64,000 nucleotides of DNA from Chloranthus sessilifolius (Eukaryota; Streptophyta; Magnoliopsida; Chloranthales; Chloranthaceae): contig CM037593.1 of NCBI GenBank assembly GCA_021018995.1, positions 14,598,088 through 14,662,087 on the forward strand, in the 5' to 3' direction. The notes beneath the pieces are model-generated. The model did no database searches. It was not told where the DNA came from and worked only from the letters and a program-made list of their open reading frames with translations. A program made the translations under genes and the position numbers. This document shows positions 21,147 to 32,549 of this stretch, one piece after another; positions within the stretch are counted from its first letter, which is position 1; the number at the start of each line of letters is the position of its first letter.

Positions 21147-21987
21147 ATGTCATCAAACTTGATCCAGCCTCAAGTTCCTAAGTTAACAAAAGAAAATTTT
21201 GAAAAATGGTGCATTCAGTTCAAAGCACTGTTTGGTTCACAAGAGTTGTGGGAGATAGTTAGTAATGGCTATATTGAACCAAGTTCAGAGGAAGAAGCAC
21301 TCTACACTGCTGAACAGAAGACCACTCTCAAAGATCATCGAAAAAAGGATAAGAAGGCTCTCTTTCTACTGTATCAAGGATTGGAGGATGATACGTTTGA
21401 AAAAATCTCAGAAGCATCAACAAGCAAGGAGGTCTGGGACAAATTGAGCACAATATTTAAAGGAGTTGACAGAGTAAAGAAGGTACGATTACAAGCTTTA
21501 AGAGGTGAATTTGAAGCAGCCCGCATGACAGAAGGGGAGACAATCTCGGATTATTACTCACGGCTGATTGCGATTGTCAATCAAATGAAGAGGAATGGTG
21601 AAAAACTTGATGACGTTCGTGTGATGGAGAAGATCCTGAGATCTCTCACACACAACTTTGAGCATGTAGTAACAGCAATAGAGGAGTCCAAGAACTTGGA
21701 AACTATCAGTCCCGAAGAACTTTTAGGTTCTTTGCAAGTTCATGAGCAGCGTATTCTAAAGAATACTCAGAGCACTATCACTACAATAGAGCAAGCACTG
21801 GAATCAAAGCTCACGCTGGAGAATTCAGGTGGTGAACGTGAACATGGTCGGGGTCTTTCACAACGTGGTGGCACATCCTATCGCGGACGAAGTAGAGGTC
21901 GTCGTAATTATTCACAAAAATGATATGGCAGAGGTAGATCAAATGTTCAATGCTTCCAATGTAGAAAATTTGGACACTATTCATCTG
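21147..21987 (+). pseudogene. Copia gag with premature stop
   Basis: The start MSSNLIQPQVPKL at 21147 is preferred over the longer upstream frame, which would be translated from the LTR. The body has the copia gag (UBN2-like) pattern: LTKENFEKW, EVWDKLSTIFKG, LRGEFEAARM, YYSRLIAIVNQMK. A TGA at 21921-21923 (probably from CGA, in an RGRSRG-type basic linker) ends the frame. The same frame continues with the CCHC zinc knuckle CFQCRKFGHYSSEC (about 21948-21990). Loss of the knuckle should impair RNA packaging. Confidence 0.9.
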
Positions 21988-22035
21988 AATGTTCAAATAA
22001 ACTTGAAAACTATGCCAACCTAGCTGAAGCTTCTA

Positions 22036-25000
22036 ATGATATTACTGAGGAACCTACTCTCCTTTTTGTCCACAATGACTGTTGGATGTAATAATGTCTG
22101 TATCTTGACTCGTGCTTCCAATCATATGTGTGGGAGGAAGGAATATTTTGTGAATCTAAAAGAAGAAACCGTGGATCTTGGTGATGGCTCTAAATTACAA
22201 GTCAGGAGGACAAATCCAAATTTATCAGAAGGATGGACAATCCAGGTACATCTCTGATGTCTATTATATTCCTAGTATGAGAAATAATATTCTAAGTCTT
22301 GGCCAGCTGGTTGAAAAAGGAGATATTATTCACATGGAAGGTAATCAACTTTATCTAAGAAATACAAATGGACAACTCATTGCTCGAGTCCAAATGTTGA
22401 AGAATCGCATGTTCCCTCTACAGTTGCATACCACAAATGAATCATGTCTTCTCAGACTGATTGAAAGTGAGTCAGGAAAATGGCATTTGCGATTTGGGCA
22501 TCTTCATTTTAATGGGCTAAGGCTGTTATCTTCAACAGGCATGGTGCATGGCTTACCAAATATTGAACTATCCAACCAGGTGTGTGAAGGATGTGTGATT
22601 GGTAAGCAATCTCGTCTTCCTTTTCTTAGTATTTCTTCTTGGAGAGCAAATTCACCCTTACAATTAGTACATACAGATATTTGTGGACCAATAGAACCTT
22701 ACTCCTTTGGGGGGAATAAATACTACATAACCTTTATTGATGATTTTAGTAGAAAGGTTTGGGTATTTTTTCTTAAAGAAAAAAGTGAGGCATTGACTGT
22801 CTTCAAACAGTTTAAAGCACGTATAGAAATTGAAAGCAATTGTAAGCTTTGCACATTAAGGTCTGATAGAGGTGGGGAGTACACCTCCAATGCTTTTCAA
22901 ATGTTTTGCAGGGAAAATGGTATACGGCATCAGCTGACAACTGCATACACTCCACAGCAAAACGGGATTGCTGAAAGGAAGAACCGTACCATACTTGACA
23001 TGACAAGAACACTGCTTAAAGAGAAGAACTTGCCAAAACGTTTTTGGGTCAAGTCGCATGTATGTTCGCATATCTTCTCAATCGGTGTCCAACGAAAAGT
23101 GTCAAATACATGACACCACAAGAAGCATGGAGTGGAAACAAGCCTAGTGTGGGTCATTTGAAAATTTTTGGGTGTCTTGCATATGCCCAAATACCTGAAA
23201 ACAGACGGAAGAAACTGGATGATCGTAGTCAGAAATGCATTTTTGTGGGTTATAGTGAAGAATCAAAAGCTTACAAACTCTACAATCCACTCACCCAGAA
23301 ATTGGTGGTAAGTAGGGATGTTGTTTTTGATGAAGCAGCAACTTGGGACTGGATCAATGACAAAGACATGAGTGAAAGCAGCATTTTGCATGAGGAAGTA
23401 GCAGCTCAATCTCCTACTACTACAACGAATAAATCAAACACCTCCAGTTGCAACAACTACCACAGAGTTATTATCTACAACACAGTCTTCTCCACAATCA
23501 GTCTCACCTTCTCATAATGCAAACAACAACAATTCACCATCAAGTTCTGAAAGCAACAATAGTTCACCTCCACCCAAGATGAGAAATCTTCAAGATATCT
23601 ACAATGCTACTGAAGAAGTAGAAGAGGAGGCAACAAACTTATTTTGTTTGTATGCAGATCATGAGCCCATCAATTTTGAACACGTCACGTAAGATTGTTG
23701 GAAGAATGCTATGAAGGAAGAAATGATGGCCATCAACAAGAATGACACATGGAATTATCCAAACTTCCACCAAACCAAGCAATTGGAGTAAAATGGGTAT
23801 ACAAAATCAAACGCAATGCGATGGTAGTATCGCCCTAAAGCAAGACTTGTAGCCAAAGGTTACAAGCAAAAAATCGGATTGATTATGAAGAAGTATTTGC
23901 TCCGATTGGTCCGATTCGATACAGTAAGATTACTCATCTCTCTTGCCGCATCTCATAACTGGAAAATCTACCAACTTGATGTCAAGTCTGCCTTTCTTAA
24001 TGGAGTTCTTGAGGAAGAAGTATATGTCCACCAACCAGAAGGTTTTGAAGTAGAAGGAGAAGAATACAAGGTTTACAGGTTGAAAAAGGCTTTGTATGGC
24101 CTCAAACAAGCCCCACGAGCATGGAATGCACGACAGACAAACATTTCCATCAAACTGGTTTTGTTCAATGCCCATATGAACCATGTGTGTACACTAAAAG
24201 TATCACTCATGGTGAATTTTTAGTACTCTGTTTATATGTGGATGACCTTTTGTTTACAGGCAATAGTGAAAGGTTATTCTTGGAATTCAAGCAAACCATG
24301 TTTGATGAATTTGAAATGACAGATAATGGACTTATGTCTTTCTTTCTTGGCATAGAAATTCGACAAGATCAGAATGGGATTTTTGTATGTCAACAAAAAT
24401 TCTCAGAAGAGCTCCTGGAGAAATTCAAGATGAATGAGTGCAATATTGTCACAACTCCTGTTGCTGCAAATCTAACAAAGGAAGGTGATGGTAAACTTGT
24501 TGAATCAACACTATACAAAAGTCTGATTGGGAGCCTTAGATATCTAACGATGACAAGGCCAGACATAATTTATGGAGTTGGTGTTCTTAGTCGTTATATG
24601 GAAATGCCAAGAGAATCCCATTGGCAAGCAGCTAAAAGGGTTTTGAGGTATGTTAAAGGCACACTTAATTTTGGTCTTTTTTATGCTTATGGAGAAAACT
24701 CAAAGCTCATGGGATATTCGGATAGTGACTGGGGACGAGATCCAGAAGAAAGAAAAAGCACAACAGGTTACGTGTTTTATTTTGGGTCTACTGCTTATTT
24801 GGGCATCAAGAAACAACCGATTGTGGCCCTATCTTCGTGTGAAGTCAATATGTAGTCGCTTTTTACGCTTGTGAAGCTATTTGACTAAGGAATTTACTTG
24901 CAGGATTGAATCACACACAAGAAGGTCCTACGGCGATATATGTAGATAATAAATCTACAATTAAACTGTCCAAGAATCCTATCCAACACGGAAGAAGCAA

Positions 25001-25166
25001 GCACATTGACACACGATTTCATTTTCTCAGGGATCATGTGAAGCAAAAGACAATTGAACTACTTTACTGTCATACGGCAGATCAAGTAGCAGATATTTTT
25101 ACTAAACCAGTGTCATTTGAAGTCTTTACCAGATTAAGAGCTGAACTTGGAATGAAGTCATTTTGA
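22036..25166 (+). pseudogene. Copia pol (PR-INT-RT-RH), multiply frameshifted
   Basis: The protease motif near 22105-22135 is shifted out of frame, so the expected aspartate signature is lost. Integrase (22178-23113, then 23044-23517 after a -1/+1 shift) has WHLRFGHL and CEGCVIGKQ zinc-binding residues and catalytic acids in HTDICGPI, LRSDRGGEY and QQNGIAERKN. RT starts near 23560 with stops near 23690, 23790 and 23825, has QLDVKSAFLNG and LYGLKQAPRAWN, shifts frame near 24121, and has catalytic LYVDDLLF (24235-24258). RNase H (YSDSDWGRDP, 24717-24746) shifts after SSCEVN and ends with VDNKSTIKL and a terminal stop at 25164-25166. Confidence 0.92.
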
Positions 25167-25169
25167 TTT

Positions 25170-25178
25170 GAAGGGGGA
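25170..25178 (+). other. Copia polypurine tract
   Basis: GAAGGGGGA immediately before the 3' LTR start TGTTGG. Confidence 0.88.
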
Positions 25179-25524
25179 TGTTGGAAGTAACAAATCAAAA
25201 TTAGGTGCACATGTTAAGAAAGAATAAAGCCTAGTCTTCAGTTTGACTTATTCCTCTGCCACCTCCCTAGGCTTAGGCCTGATTTTTTGCTGAAATCTGT
25301 TTTGTTTGTTTCTACGTTTTTAACAGCTGTAAGCTCTGCATTTCCTATAAAAAGGAGATTGAGATTCAAATATTCAAATAAGTATATGTTTTTTTTTTGC
25401 GAGTAATTAATTCAAGCAGGGTTACCTTTTTTGGTACAACTCTTTATCTCTGTTTTCTCTTCATCTTGTACAACTCTTGCTCTGTTTTTTGTCTTTATCT
25501 TGCTTCTTCTTTAAAATACCAACA
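25179..25524 (+). mobile_element. Copia 3' LTR (346 bp)
   Basis: Near-identical to 20747-21085. It is 7 bp longer mainly through a duplicated ATTCAAAT before the AAGTATATG segment. Confidence 0.95.
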
Positions 25525-25529
25525 CGCTT

Positions 25530-25795
25530 ATGGTCTCAAGATCCACTGTGTAGAAGATCAGGGCAAAAAATGATCTCTATCGTCGGATTCAAAGCAGTCA
25601 ATGGGTTTGAAGAAGTTTCGAAAATTGACGCTTTCAGAAATCGCGTTGGCGCGAATAGAGGTACCCTAATTTATATGCTTATCAATAGTTGTGTGCCAGT
25701 TGAGGCATGACTATTTTGGCATGTGATTACATAAGAGCCGGTGCTAGATGTGGGGTTGAAAATGAAAACCAATCATCTCCCATGATGGAGGAATC
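25530..25795. repeat. Continuation of the dispersed repeat after copia
   Basis: GGTCTCAAGATCCACTGTGTAGAAGATCAGGG continues the repeat interrupted at 20741, matching 33218-33260. No gene is visible; the open frame at 25477-25710 runs out of the LTR and is not credible. Confidence 0.55.
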
Positions 25796-25975
25796 CATGG
25801 TTCAAAATTTTGGCCGATAATTCATCAGCCGAAATGTATCGGTTTCGGTCCGCACCGAAACAAAAATTTGAGCCGAAATTTCGGTCAAAATATGTATGGA
25901 GTGGAAATTTTCGGTCAAAATTCAAATTTGCAGTTACAGTCATGCCCGAAAATGAAACCGATATTTTGATCCTTG
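25796..25975. mobile_element. MITE, CAAGGATCAAAAT family, degenerate
   Basis: The ends CATGGTTCAAAATTTTGG and CCGATATTTTGATCCTTG are inverted repeats of one another, and the interior is rich in CCGAAATTT/AAATTTCGG. It resembles the better-defined copy at 41635-41807. The target duplication is not clear. Confidence 0.55.
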
Positions 25976-26610
25976 TTGGTATATCTTTTGGTGATTCTGT
26001 TAAGATGATTAGAAATTTCATCGGTTGCATAAAAATTTTGAGAATTCTCTTACGATGGTGGTAAATTCGACTGTTTTTCATGTCCCTTAACTTTTACGCG
26101 TTGCACAGCAGACGACACTCAGTTCATTGTTTGCTATGAGCCGTCCACTCATTGTGACGAAATTCTGCCAGGAAATGGATTTTATGGATAGTTCATGGAA
26201 TTTAAATTTTAACAAGATTGTGCAGTTAAAGCTACACTCTGTTCACATAGCAAGGAAGATTTGCTTCTTTTTTCACATAGGAAAATCAAGATCCCACACA
26301 AAATGAGCACATCAAAATAAGGAAGGATACCTAAAAATAACTCATAAAATTTATACAAAATGGGATAATAGCTCCTGGCACACATTTAAACATCATCATG
26401 AAAACTGAAAACAGAGACAAATGGAAAGCCGGGAAGAAGACAACATATCATGCAGATAAACTAGAATCTGATTTGTTCAATGCTAATGGCGCTACACTGT
26501 GCCTTTATATAATACATCAGAGATCATAATTCTAGAAAAAGCAAAACGGCCGAACCCTCTAGAAGAATTCTTGAACCTTGGTTAAGGTGTGAAGCACTAA
26601 CAGAGATACG
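25976..26610. other. Intergenic, 3' flank of the NLR gene
   Basis: No coding region or confident element. It holds the GGGATAATAGCTC..GGC.CACATTTAAACATC string shared with 5389-5425. The NLR 3' UTR and polyadenylation site should lie in its right part. Confidence 0.5.
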
Positions 26611-29337
26611 TCAACTCTCTATGAAATATGGAAGCAAAGCCGACTTGATGCTTTCGTCTCTCCACTCCAACGCATCCCACCATTTTTTTTCGCCGCAAAT
26701 TTTCGGCAAAGTGTTGTTGACGCTATTAGGGCCGAAAGGAAGCTTCTTCAATTTAGGACAGAAAGAAACTTGTAGCTTTAGTAAGGAAGGGAAACACAAC
26801 GAATGATTACAGATGCTCTTTAAATTTGGTAGATCGGTAAGATATATACTGATTAAGTTTTTTAAGGGAATCAAGTCTTGTGATATTTCTTCAACTGCGC
26901 CATCTCCCTCTATCAGTTCCTCCACTCCATAGGAGTCGGACAAAAGGAGTTTTTTGAGGTTCTGAAGATGTAGAACCCATGTGAGGTTCTTCAACCCACT
27001 ACATCCTCGAATATATATGAAGCGGAGGTTTCGCAGGCAGCCAGGTGGAACCAAAATGGTTTTCAAGTTTGGAGCTGCAATGATTTTAAGACTAATTAGT
27101 CTCTCAAGCAAGGGATTCCCACATTCCTGATCAATTATCAAATCCTCCAACCAACTACAATCCGTAAAATAAAGCGTTTGCAGTCTCTCCATGTTCCCAA
27201 AAGTTGATGATAGCTTGAAAGAAAGCAATTTATTGCAAACCTCAATCTTTAGATCTCGTGCGCACTTGGTTAATATCTGAGAGCCAAGGAACGCGTGCAG
27301 AGAACTGGAATCAAAAATTCTAATTCCAACATCATTCAGCTCTTTCAAGCCTTCAAGTTCACTCAAATCAACCCAACTCTCAGCACCATTACTACCGTCG
27401 ACTTTCCAGTACATATAACTATCTTGTAGGTTCAAAACTTTTAACCTTAAGAGCCTCCCGATTACCCCGTGGGGAATTGTTGCAAGTTCCCATGTATATC
27501 TCAGATCCAAATGGCTCAAGTTCACCAAATTAACTAACTCTTCAGGCAGTGTCACAATCTGTGTAGAAGATAAATTCAGATGTTGCAAATTAACCAATCC
27601 CCCAATCCCTGTAGGAAGCTCTGTGAGATCAGTGTCAGAAAGATCTAACACTTTAAGAAGAGGCATGAATTTGAGAAAACTACTTGAGATCTTGGCCAAA
27701 TTATTATTCCCTAGGAGCATCAGGGTTAACAGATTGGGGCATTCGGGTGATTCAATTAATTCTTTCAATTGATTTTTCATTAGTGAGATCCTCTTCGCTT
27801 CTTTCCACTTACCAAGTATTGGCGCCTTGGTCAAACCAACACCAGCTTGCACCAAAAACTTACCGCTCGCCTCCGAGCATTCAGTTGTTATCCACAACGC
27901 TAGGTCGCGAATAACGTCATGCATCTTCACCTCTCTTTCTCCATCACCACCATCCTCCAATAGGCATGCAAGCTTTAGTCTTCCAATAAGGTCATGCCCC
28001 TTGTCTCGAGCTTCATCAATTTCATCATACTCATTAATGTCAATGAATCCTTCCCCAATCCAATAATCAATAAGTTCTACCTTTTCAATATTATAATCTT
28101 CGGGAAATAGAGAACAATACAAGAAACAATTTCTCATTGTATCATCACTTAAATTATCATAACTAAGTTTTAATTTCGACAGCACTTTATCTTTCATACC
28201 TGGAAAAGCCGACGTTGATTTTTGTAAAACCGTTATTGCATGATTCCACTCCTGCGGTGTCGTCTGGGATGCCATGGCGCGCCCAATGGTGACAAGTGCA
28301 AGTGGTAGACCGTCGCACTCTTTAGCAACCGTTTCAGCAAGCTTTCGTATTTCCGGATCAGAATCCAAGACCTCTTCATCTAGCTTGGATCGAAATAACT
28401 CCCACGCTTCCTTCCAAGCTAAGGATTCTACTTTAATCTTCTTGGCGTCCATCTCTCCGCACACCTCCGCAAAACGGGTCGTAAATATTACCTTGCTCTT
28501 TTTTTGGATATTGGGATCTGGAATTCCCACCTTCTCAAGATCCAACACTGCCCAAAGATCATCCAACAATAGCACAAAGTTCTTCTTCCTTAGAAAATCG
28601 AATATCGTTTTAGCTCTTCCTTGCTGATCGCCCCGCAAAGACAAGCCCAACCCCTCTCCAACGTCGCTTTGAATCTTTCTCACATCTACTTCTTGAGATA
28701 CAACAGCTGAAATCACCACATCGAAATTGTGGCTTCTTCGAAGGAACCCATTGTTGATTTCCCTCAAAAGTGTCGTCTTGCCAATCCCCCCCATTCCATA
28801 TATTCCAATGATTCCGACGCCATCGTTTTCAATGTATCTTTGAACCATCTCCATTGTTGAGTTCATGCCCACAACCACCGTGCTAGGCATCGCGGTCACC
28901 GCATCAGGAGCCGATTTCTCTGCCAGTGTTTTGAAAACACCTCTTTCTTTTAACTTAACCACATATGAGAGCTTCCCAACAGCTCTTTTGCTGAGCGAAT
29001 AGCTCGAACAGCAGTTTGGAGAACAATCTCCAAGAAACGTTGTTTTCTGATCGAGAGCATCTTCGATTTTTTTCACATCCAATTCAGTAGCATTCACCAG
29101 TTCAAGCCATCCTTTCAGTTCATTTGTGCGAGTTAATCCCTGCCGCTCAAGAACATCAACTTTTCTTTCGAAATCGTCGCTTATATCTCTCAATTCTTTC
29201 ATGGCGTTTCTAAGTGAACCAACATTTTCTTTGAGTTCAGTGATGTATTTGACATGTGGTGCAACGAAACCCCATATGGAAGAGATGGTGTCCACGACAG
29301 ATTTAACCATATTCGTAATAGATGTAACAGGATCCAT
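26611..29337 (-). CDS. CC-NB-ARC-LRR immune receptor (RPS2/RPS5-type)
   Basis: An intact 908-residue single-exon protein, normal length for a CNL. An N-terminal coiled coil of the RPS5 type spans about 25-140, with CSPNCCSSYSLSK near 105-117. The NB-ARC has P-loop GMGGIGKTT (181-189), kinase-2 FVLLLDDLW (254-262), RNBS-B SKVIFTTR (281-288), GLPLAL (343-348), RNBS-D CFLYCSLFPED (404-414) and MHD (472-474). About 12-14 LRRs follow, from about 510 to 880 (for example LKVLDLSDTDLTELP). Such proteins act as intracellular ADP/ATP-switch sensors of pathogen effectors. There is no N-terminal myristoylation signal (MDPVTS), unlike RPS5 itself. The start ATG (29335-29337) sits in a favourable GCCATGG context. 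All nucleotide-binding motifs look functional. The pathogen recognised cannot be inferred. Confidence 0.97.
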   Translation of the reverse strand: MDPVTSITNMVKSVVDTISSIWGFVAPHVKYITELKENVGSLRNAMKELRDISDDFERKVDVLERQGLTRTNELKGWLELVNATELDVKKIEDALDQKTTFLGDCSPNCCSSYSLSKRAVGKLSYVVKLKERGVFKTLAEKSAPDAVTAMPSTVVVGMNSTMEMVQRYIENDGVGIIGIYGMGGIGKTTLLREINNGFLRRSHNFDVVISAVVSQEVDVRKIQSDVGEGLGLSLRGDQQGRAKTIFDFLRKKNFVLLLDDLWAVLDLEKVGIPDPNIQKKSKVIFTTRFAEVCGEMDAKKIKVESLAWKEAWELFRSKLDEEVLDSDPEIRKLAETVAKECDGLPLALVTIGRAMASQTTPQEWNHAITVLQKSTSAFPGMKDKVLSKLKLSYDNLSDDTMRNCFLYCSLFPEDYNIEKVELIDYWIGEGFIDINEYDEIDEARDKGHDLIGRLKLACLLEDGGDGEREVKMHDVIRDLALWITTECSEASGKFLVQAGVGLTKAPILGKWKEAKRISLMKNQLKELIESPECPNLLTLMLLGNNNLAKISSSFLKFMPLLKVLDLSDTDLTELPTGIGGLVNLQHLNLSSTQIVTLPEELVNLVNLSHLDLRYTWELATIPHGVIGRLLRLKVLNLQDSYMYWKVDGSNGAESWVDLSELEGLKELNDVGIRIFDSSSLHAFLGSQILTKCARDLKIEVCNKLLSFKLSSTFGNMERLQTLYFTDCSWLEDLIIDQECGNPLLERLISLKIIAAPNLKTILVPPGCLRNLRFIYIRGCSGLKNLTWVLHLQNLKKLLLSDSYGVEELIEGDGAVEEISQDLIPLKNLISIYLTDLPNLKSICNHSLCFPSLLKLQVSFCPKLKKLPFGPNSVNNTLPKICGEKKWWDALEWRDESIKSALLPYFIES

Positions 29338-29460
29338 GGCTAAGGAGAAACGATTTTCGGAAACTAGGAGAGAAGGAAGAAGATAGAGAGAGAGAGATCT
29401 ACTCCATAAAATAACTTCCCTAGCTGCCCCTTCAATTTTTTTTTATAAAAACAACGCTGG
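29338..29460 (-). promoter_or_regulatory. NLR 5' UTR / core promoter with TATA-like element
   Basis: On the minus strand TTTTATAAAA (29441-29450) lies about 105 bp before the ATG, followed by a CT-rich leader ((CT)n near 29380-29395) typical of plant 5' UTRs. From about 29372 leftward in transcription (rising coordinates) the sequence is homologous to block A of the downstream tandem array. Confidence 0.45.
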
Positions 29461-29877
29461 TGTTACTACCATCACCTCACCTAAACCAAAGGAAAATCGA
29501 TTGACTACTTTAAATCGGATGCTGATGATTGTTTTTCGCCCCAATCAAGTCAAATGTTGATTCCAAGATGCACACATCCCAAAAAGTAAATGTCATCCAA
29601 GCTTGATTATGTTATGATCTATGACCTCAAGATCTTGATAGTAAGCCTATGATCTCAAGATCTACTCTCTCGAGGATTAAAATGAAAAACAATCTCAATT
29701 GTCTAATTTAAAGCAGTCCACATCTTTTTACTTTGTTTAGGTGTGGTGGGTGTAACATAAAGTGGTGTGGTAATAACACTCAAGATGTGAACTCGGACCC
29801 AATATCGGGTATTGGTCCATGGAGGACCAATACGTATCGGCTGCTATGCATTGGCAAATACCGAGTTGTGTTAGTAG

Positions 29878-29879
<2 letters not shown>

Positions 29880-29927
<48 letters not shown>
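29880..29927. repeat. (AT)n microsatellite
   Basis: A pure AT dinucleotide run of about 48 bp. Confidence 0.95.
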
Positions 29928-29930
<3 letters not shown>

Positions 29931-30272
29931 ATGGGAGGTATCAGCTGATACGGGTTTTGGATCAGCATATACCCGTATCGGCCGATATTTAATACCTTGG
30001 TAACACCAACCTAAAATAACAATGACAAAGGTCATTAAGATGATCAATGGGCTTCTATGAGGTTAAATATGGAACAACTGATTACTATTTTTCAGCTCTG
30101 ATGACGAAATCTACTTGAAGGAATACGATGGGGACGATCGAGATTAAGGAACAATATGGTAAGCATGCCATGTATAGATGACCACTGCAGCTAGCCTGGT
30201 TCTCCCATATAGCACCTAATAACTAAGGTTAACTTAAGAACGAGTCTAACGTCTATTAATATTTTTTAATAA

Positions 30273-30615
30273 GGGAGCCATTGCATGCACTCAGAAACTT
30301 CCCTTTGCACCGAGTTTAAAATAAAGACTTACAAGTTTGACGACTTCTGTTATATGAAAATACCATCTAAATCGTTTGATTTGTAGGCCGTCATTTAACG
30401 ATATTAAGTGTAAAAGATTAGTACGAAATATAATTTTCATCATATAATTAAATATAGTCAAAGGCTATTATTTGATTCAATAATTAACAACAATAGATTA
30501 TATGATAAATATCGTGTTTTACTTTAATCTTATCCACTAAGGAGGATCTATAGATCATGAACTTTAAATAAGACAACTCAGATTACATTTTTACATGTAA
30601 CAAGTAATATCTCCC
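30273..30615. mobile_element. Mutator-like MITE (343 bp)
   Basis: Ends GGGAGCCATT / ...ATATCTCCC with a perfect 9-bp target duplication TTTTAATAA (30264-30272 and 30616-30624), the Mutator signature. The paralogous empty site is present in another array unit at 41455-41480 (ATCTTTTTAATAATGTCATA). It is homologous to the MITE at 33899-34306. Confidence 0.85.
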
Positions 30616-31515
30616 TTTTAATAATGCCTTACATATGGAAGATAGTATGTTTTTTTTTTTTTCTTTACTACGTAAATAATATATTCAAAGTTAAAAACTA
30701 CAAAAAGAGCAAAATACAAAACAGTCACAACAATTACCCAACCAGAAGGTAAGGAGTACCAAAGAGTCTAGCCGGACCGATTCACAACAAAAAGGATCAC
30801 CGATTAGGGAATAAATCTCACGCAACAAACCACTTACATTGAGGGACACATTGGGTAATAATATAAGTCTACGTCTTGTGATCAAGGTGTCAACTCGGGT
30901 ATCGGTATCGGGTAATTGTTCATGGAGGACCGGTACAAATCGGCCAATACCGATACAGGTGGATACCTGATAGTTGTAAAGCAATTTCAAAATGTTGGAA
31001 CCTAGTACACCCGTCGAAAGCTAGTGATTTTTACCTTTGATCGAGACTAGTGAGATACATGTGGAACCTAAATTCATCTATCCGGCCCCACATATTGTAT
31101 GTATTAATAAAAAGGAGTTGGGGAGAATACGCCCGAGGGCACAGGATGATAACATGTGCGCCCGATGGCTAGATCACATGCCATATGGCATTATCAACTC
31201 AAAACAAATGCCGTTTTCCGTTGATCAGTCATGAGACATATGATTTGTTTTAAAATATATATTTTTTTAACTTTTTCACCCCATCCGTCAAAGATAAGGT
31301 AATGCCTCAAAACTTTGGTGCATTGATTTTCTCCAACTTTGACCACATTTTTAATGATGGAAAAGTCATAAATTTTATATTTTTTTCCTTGAAATGGGAT
31401 CTGATTGACCTTGTCTAAGTTGACATGGCACCCGATCCTCGTGATGGATGCCACATGATAGCCACTTGGTGGTGGGCGTAGCGAAATTTCTATTCTGAGG
31501 CATATAGTCCCTGGC

Positions 31516-32387
31516 TAGGGCTCTCAATGGGCCGGATTAGGGCTGGGTTGCCCGGTCCTAACCTACTCGGGCCGGGTACCAAAATTTTCAACCATGCCTT
31601 GACCCAGGTTGCGATGTACTCAACCCAAGCCCGGCCTTTATCTGGCAAGGCCGGGCTTGGGTATTTTTCAAGCTTTTTTTCGACTATTTTTTTTTAATAA
31701 AATTTGGTTGGACTTGGGCAAATTTTTTCTTGATAAAAGTTTGAAGAAGGTTAATTATATTAACATTACAAAGGCTCAGGTACATGCTTTTATTCAAATA
31801 ATTCATTTTAATCAGATTATAATGGACAACGGTTAAACAATGGTTATAACGGATAATGGTTGAACAATGGTTCTAATGGACAATAATTATATAAGACAAC
31901 GGTTAATCTCAGGCAAGGTGTCCAAATCATACTCAGTATTGGGTATCGGTCCTTGGGTATCGGTCCTTAAAGGACCGATACCAATACGTATGGGCCTTTC
32001 TTTTTTCTAAAAGGAAATAGAGGTATCAGCCGAAACCGATTCCGTATCGGCTGATACGGTATCGGTTTCCGAGTTGAGATACCGATACGTATCGGTTTGC
32101 CGAGAAACAGACTCGTATCGGTATCGGCCGATTTTTGATACTATGATCTTTGGGCATTTAAGTAAATTATATTTAATTAAAAGAAATTTTTTTTTATAAC
32201 TTTAAAAGGATAAATATATAACATTATATATATATGGGTCGGGTGTTGGAACACTCAATCCAAGTTTGGCCCGGATTGATCCAAGTTGCAACATATTTAG
32301 CCCGATCCAAGTTTGCTTAATAAAAAATATCACTTTTTTGCGGGCCGGGTGTGAGCTAAAATCCGGCTCGGCCCATTGAGAACTCTA
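31516..32387. mobile_element. Non-autonomous hAT-like element, GGGCCGG ends (872 bp)
   Basis: Terminal inverted repeats TAGGGCTCTCAATGGGCCGG and CGGCCCATTGAGAACTCTA, flanked by an 8-bp direct repeat with two mismatches (TCCCTGGC/TCTCCGGC). The 8-bp duplication suggests hAT. It contains GGCCGGG-rich subterminal repeats and a nested CAAGG-type MITE at about 31914-32152. No transposase. Confidence 0.7.
31914..32152. mobile_element. Nested CAAGG-type MITE
   Basis: Starts CAAGGTGTCCAAATCA and ends GGCCGATTTTTGATACTATG, a degraded relative of 41635-41807, with a GTATCGG-rich interior. It lies within the hAT-like element at 31516-32387. Confidence 0.45.
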
Positions 32388-32397
32388 TCTCCGGCCT

Positions 32398-32541
32398 CAA
32401 TAAAAAATCAGCAAATCAACTTGCAATTATATTAAAGTGAATAAATAAATATTAGTAATTATTTTACAAAAAAATAGCAAATATGCAATTATATTAAAGT
32501 GAATAAATAAATATTATTAATTATATGATTGGTTAAGATCA
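32398..32541. repeat. Array block E, unit 1
   Basis: ATATTAAAGTGAATAAATAAATATTA occurs twice within the block, which is homologous to 39050-39195. It ends at the hAT target site GATCATTTCCACT. Confidence 0.75.
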
Positions 32542-32549
32542 TTTCCACT

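Larger units (their letters stand above)
20747..25524 (+). mobile_element. Ty1/copia retrotransposon, young but defective
   Basis: 4778 bp with inverted LTR ends TGTTGG/CCAACA and a perfect 5-bp TSD CGCTT (20742-20746, 25525-25529). Order: LTR, tRNA-iMet primer site, gag, protease, integrase, RT, RNase H, polypurine tract, LTR. Integrase before RT is diagnostic of Ty1/copia. The LTRs differ by about four substitutions, a 7-bp indel and a poly-T length change, so insertion is recent. Yet the frame is broken at six or more places. The lineage within copia is not assigned. Confidence 0.95.
29372..31507. repeat. Array unit 1 (blocks A, B, C)
   Basis: Block A (29372-29800: GGAAGAAGATAGAGAG...GCCTATGATCTCAAGATCTAC...GTGGTGTGGTAATAACAC), block B (about 30000-30245: TTAAATATGGAACA...CACCTAATAACTAAGGTTAAC) and block C (30625-31480: GGTAAGGAGTACCAAAGAGTCTAGCC...CCATATGGCATTATCAAC) recur in the same order downstream. 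No coding sequence. The unit is interrupted by an (AT)n tract and a MULE MITE. Confidence 0.7.

Noticed and set aside
27684-28627. Plus-strand ORFs inside the NLR gene
   Set aside because: They are antisense shadows of a fully open 908-codon NLR frame with intact motifs.
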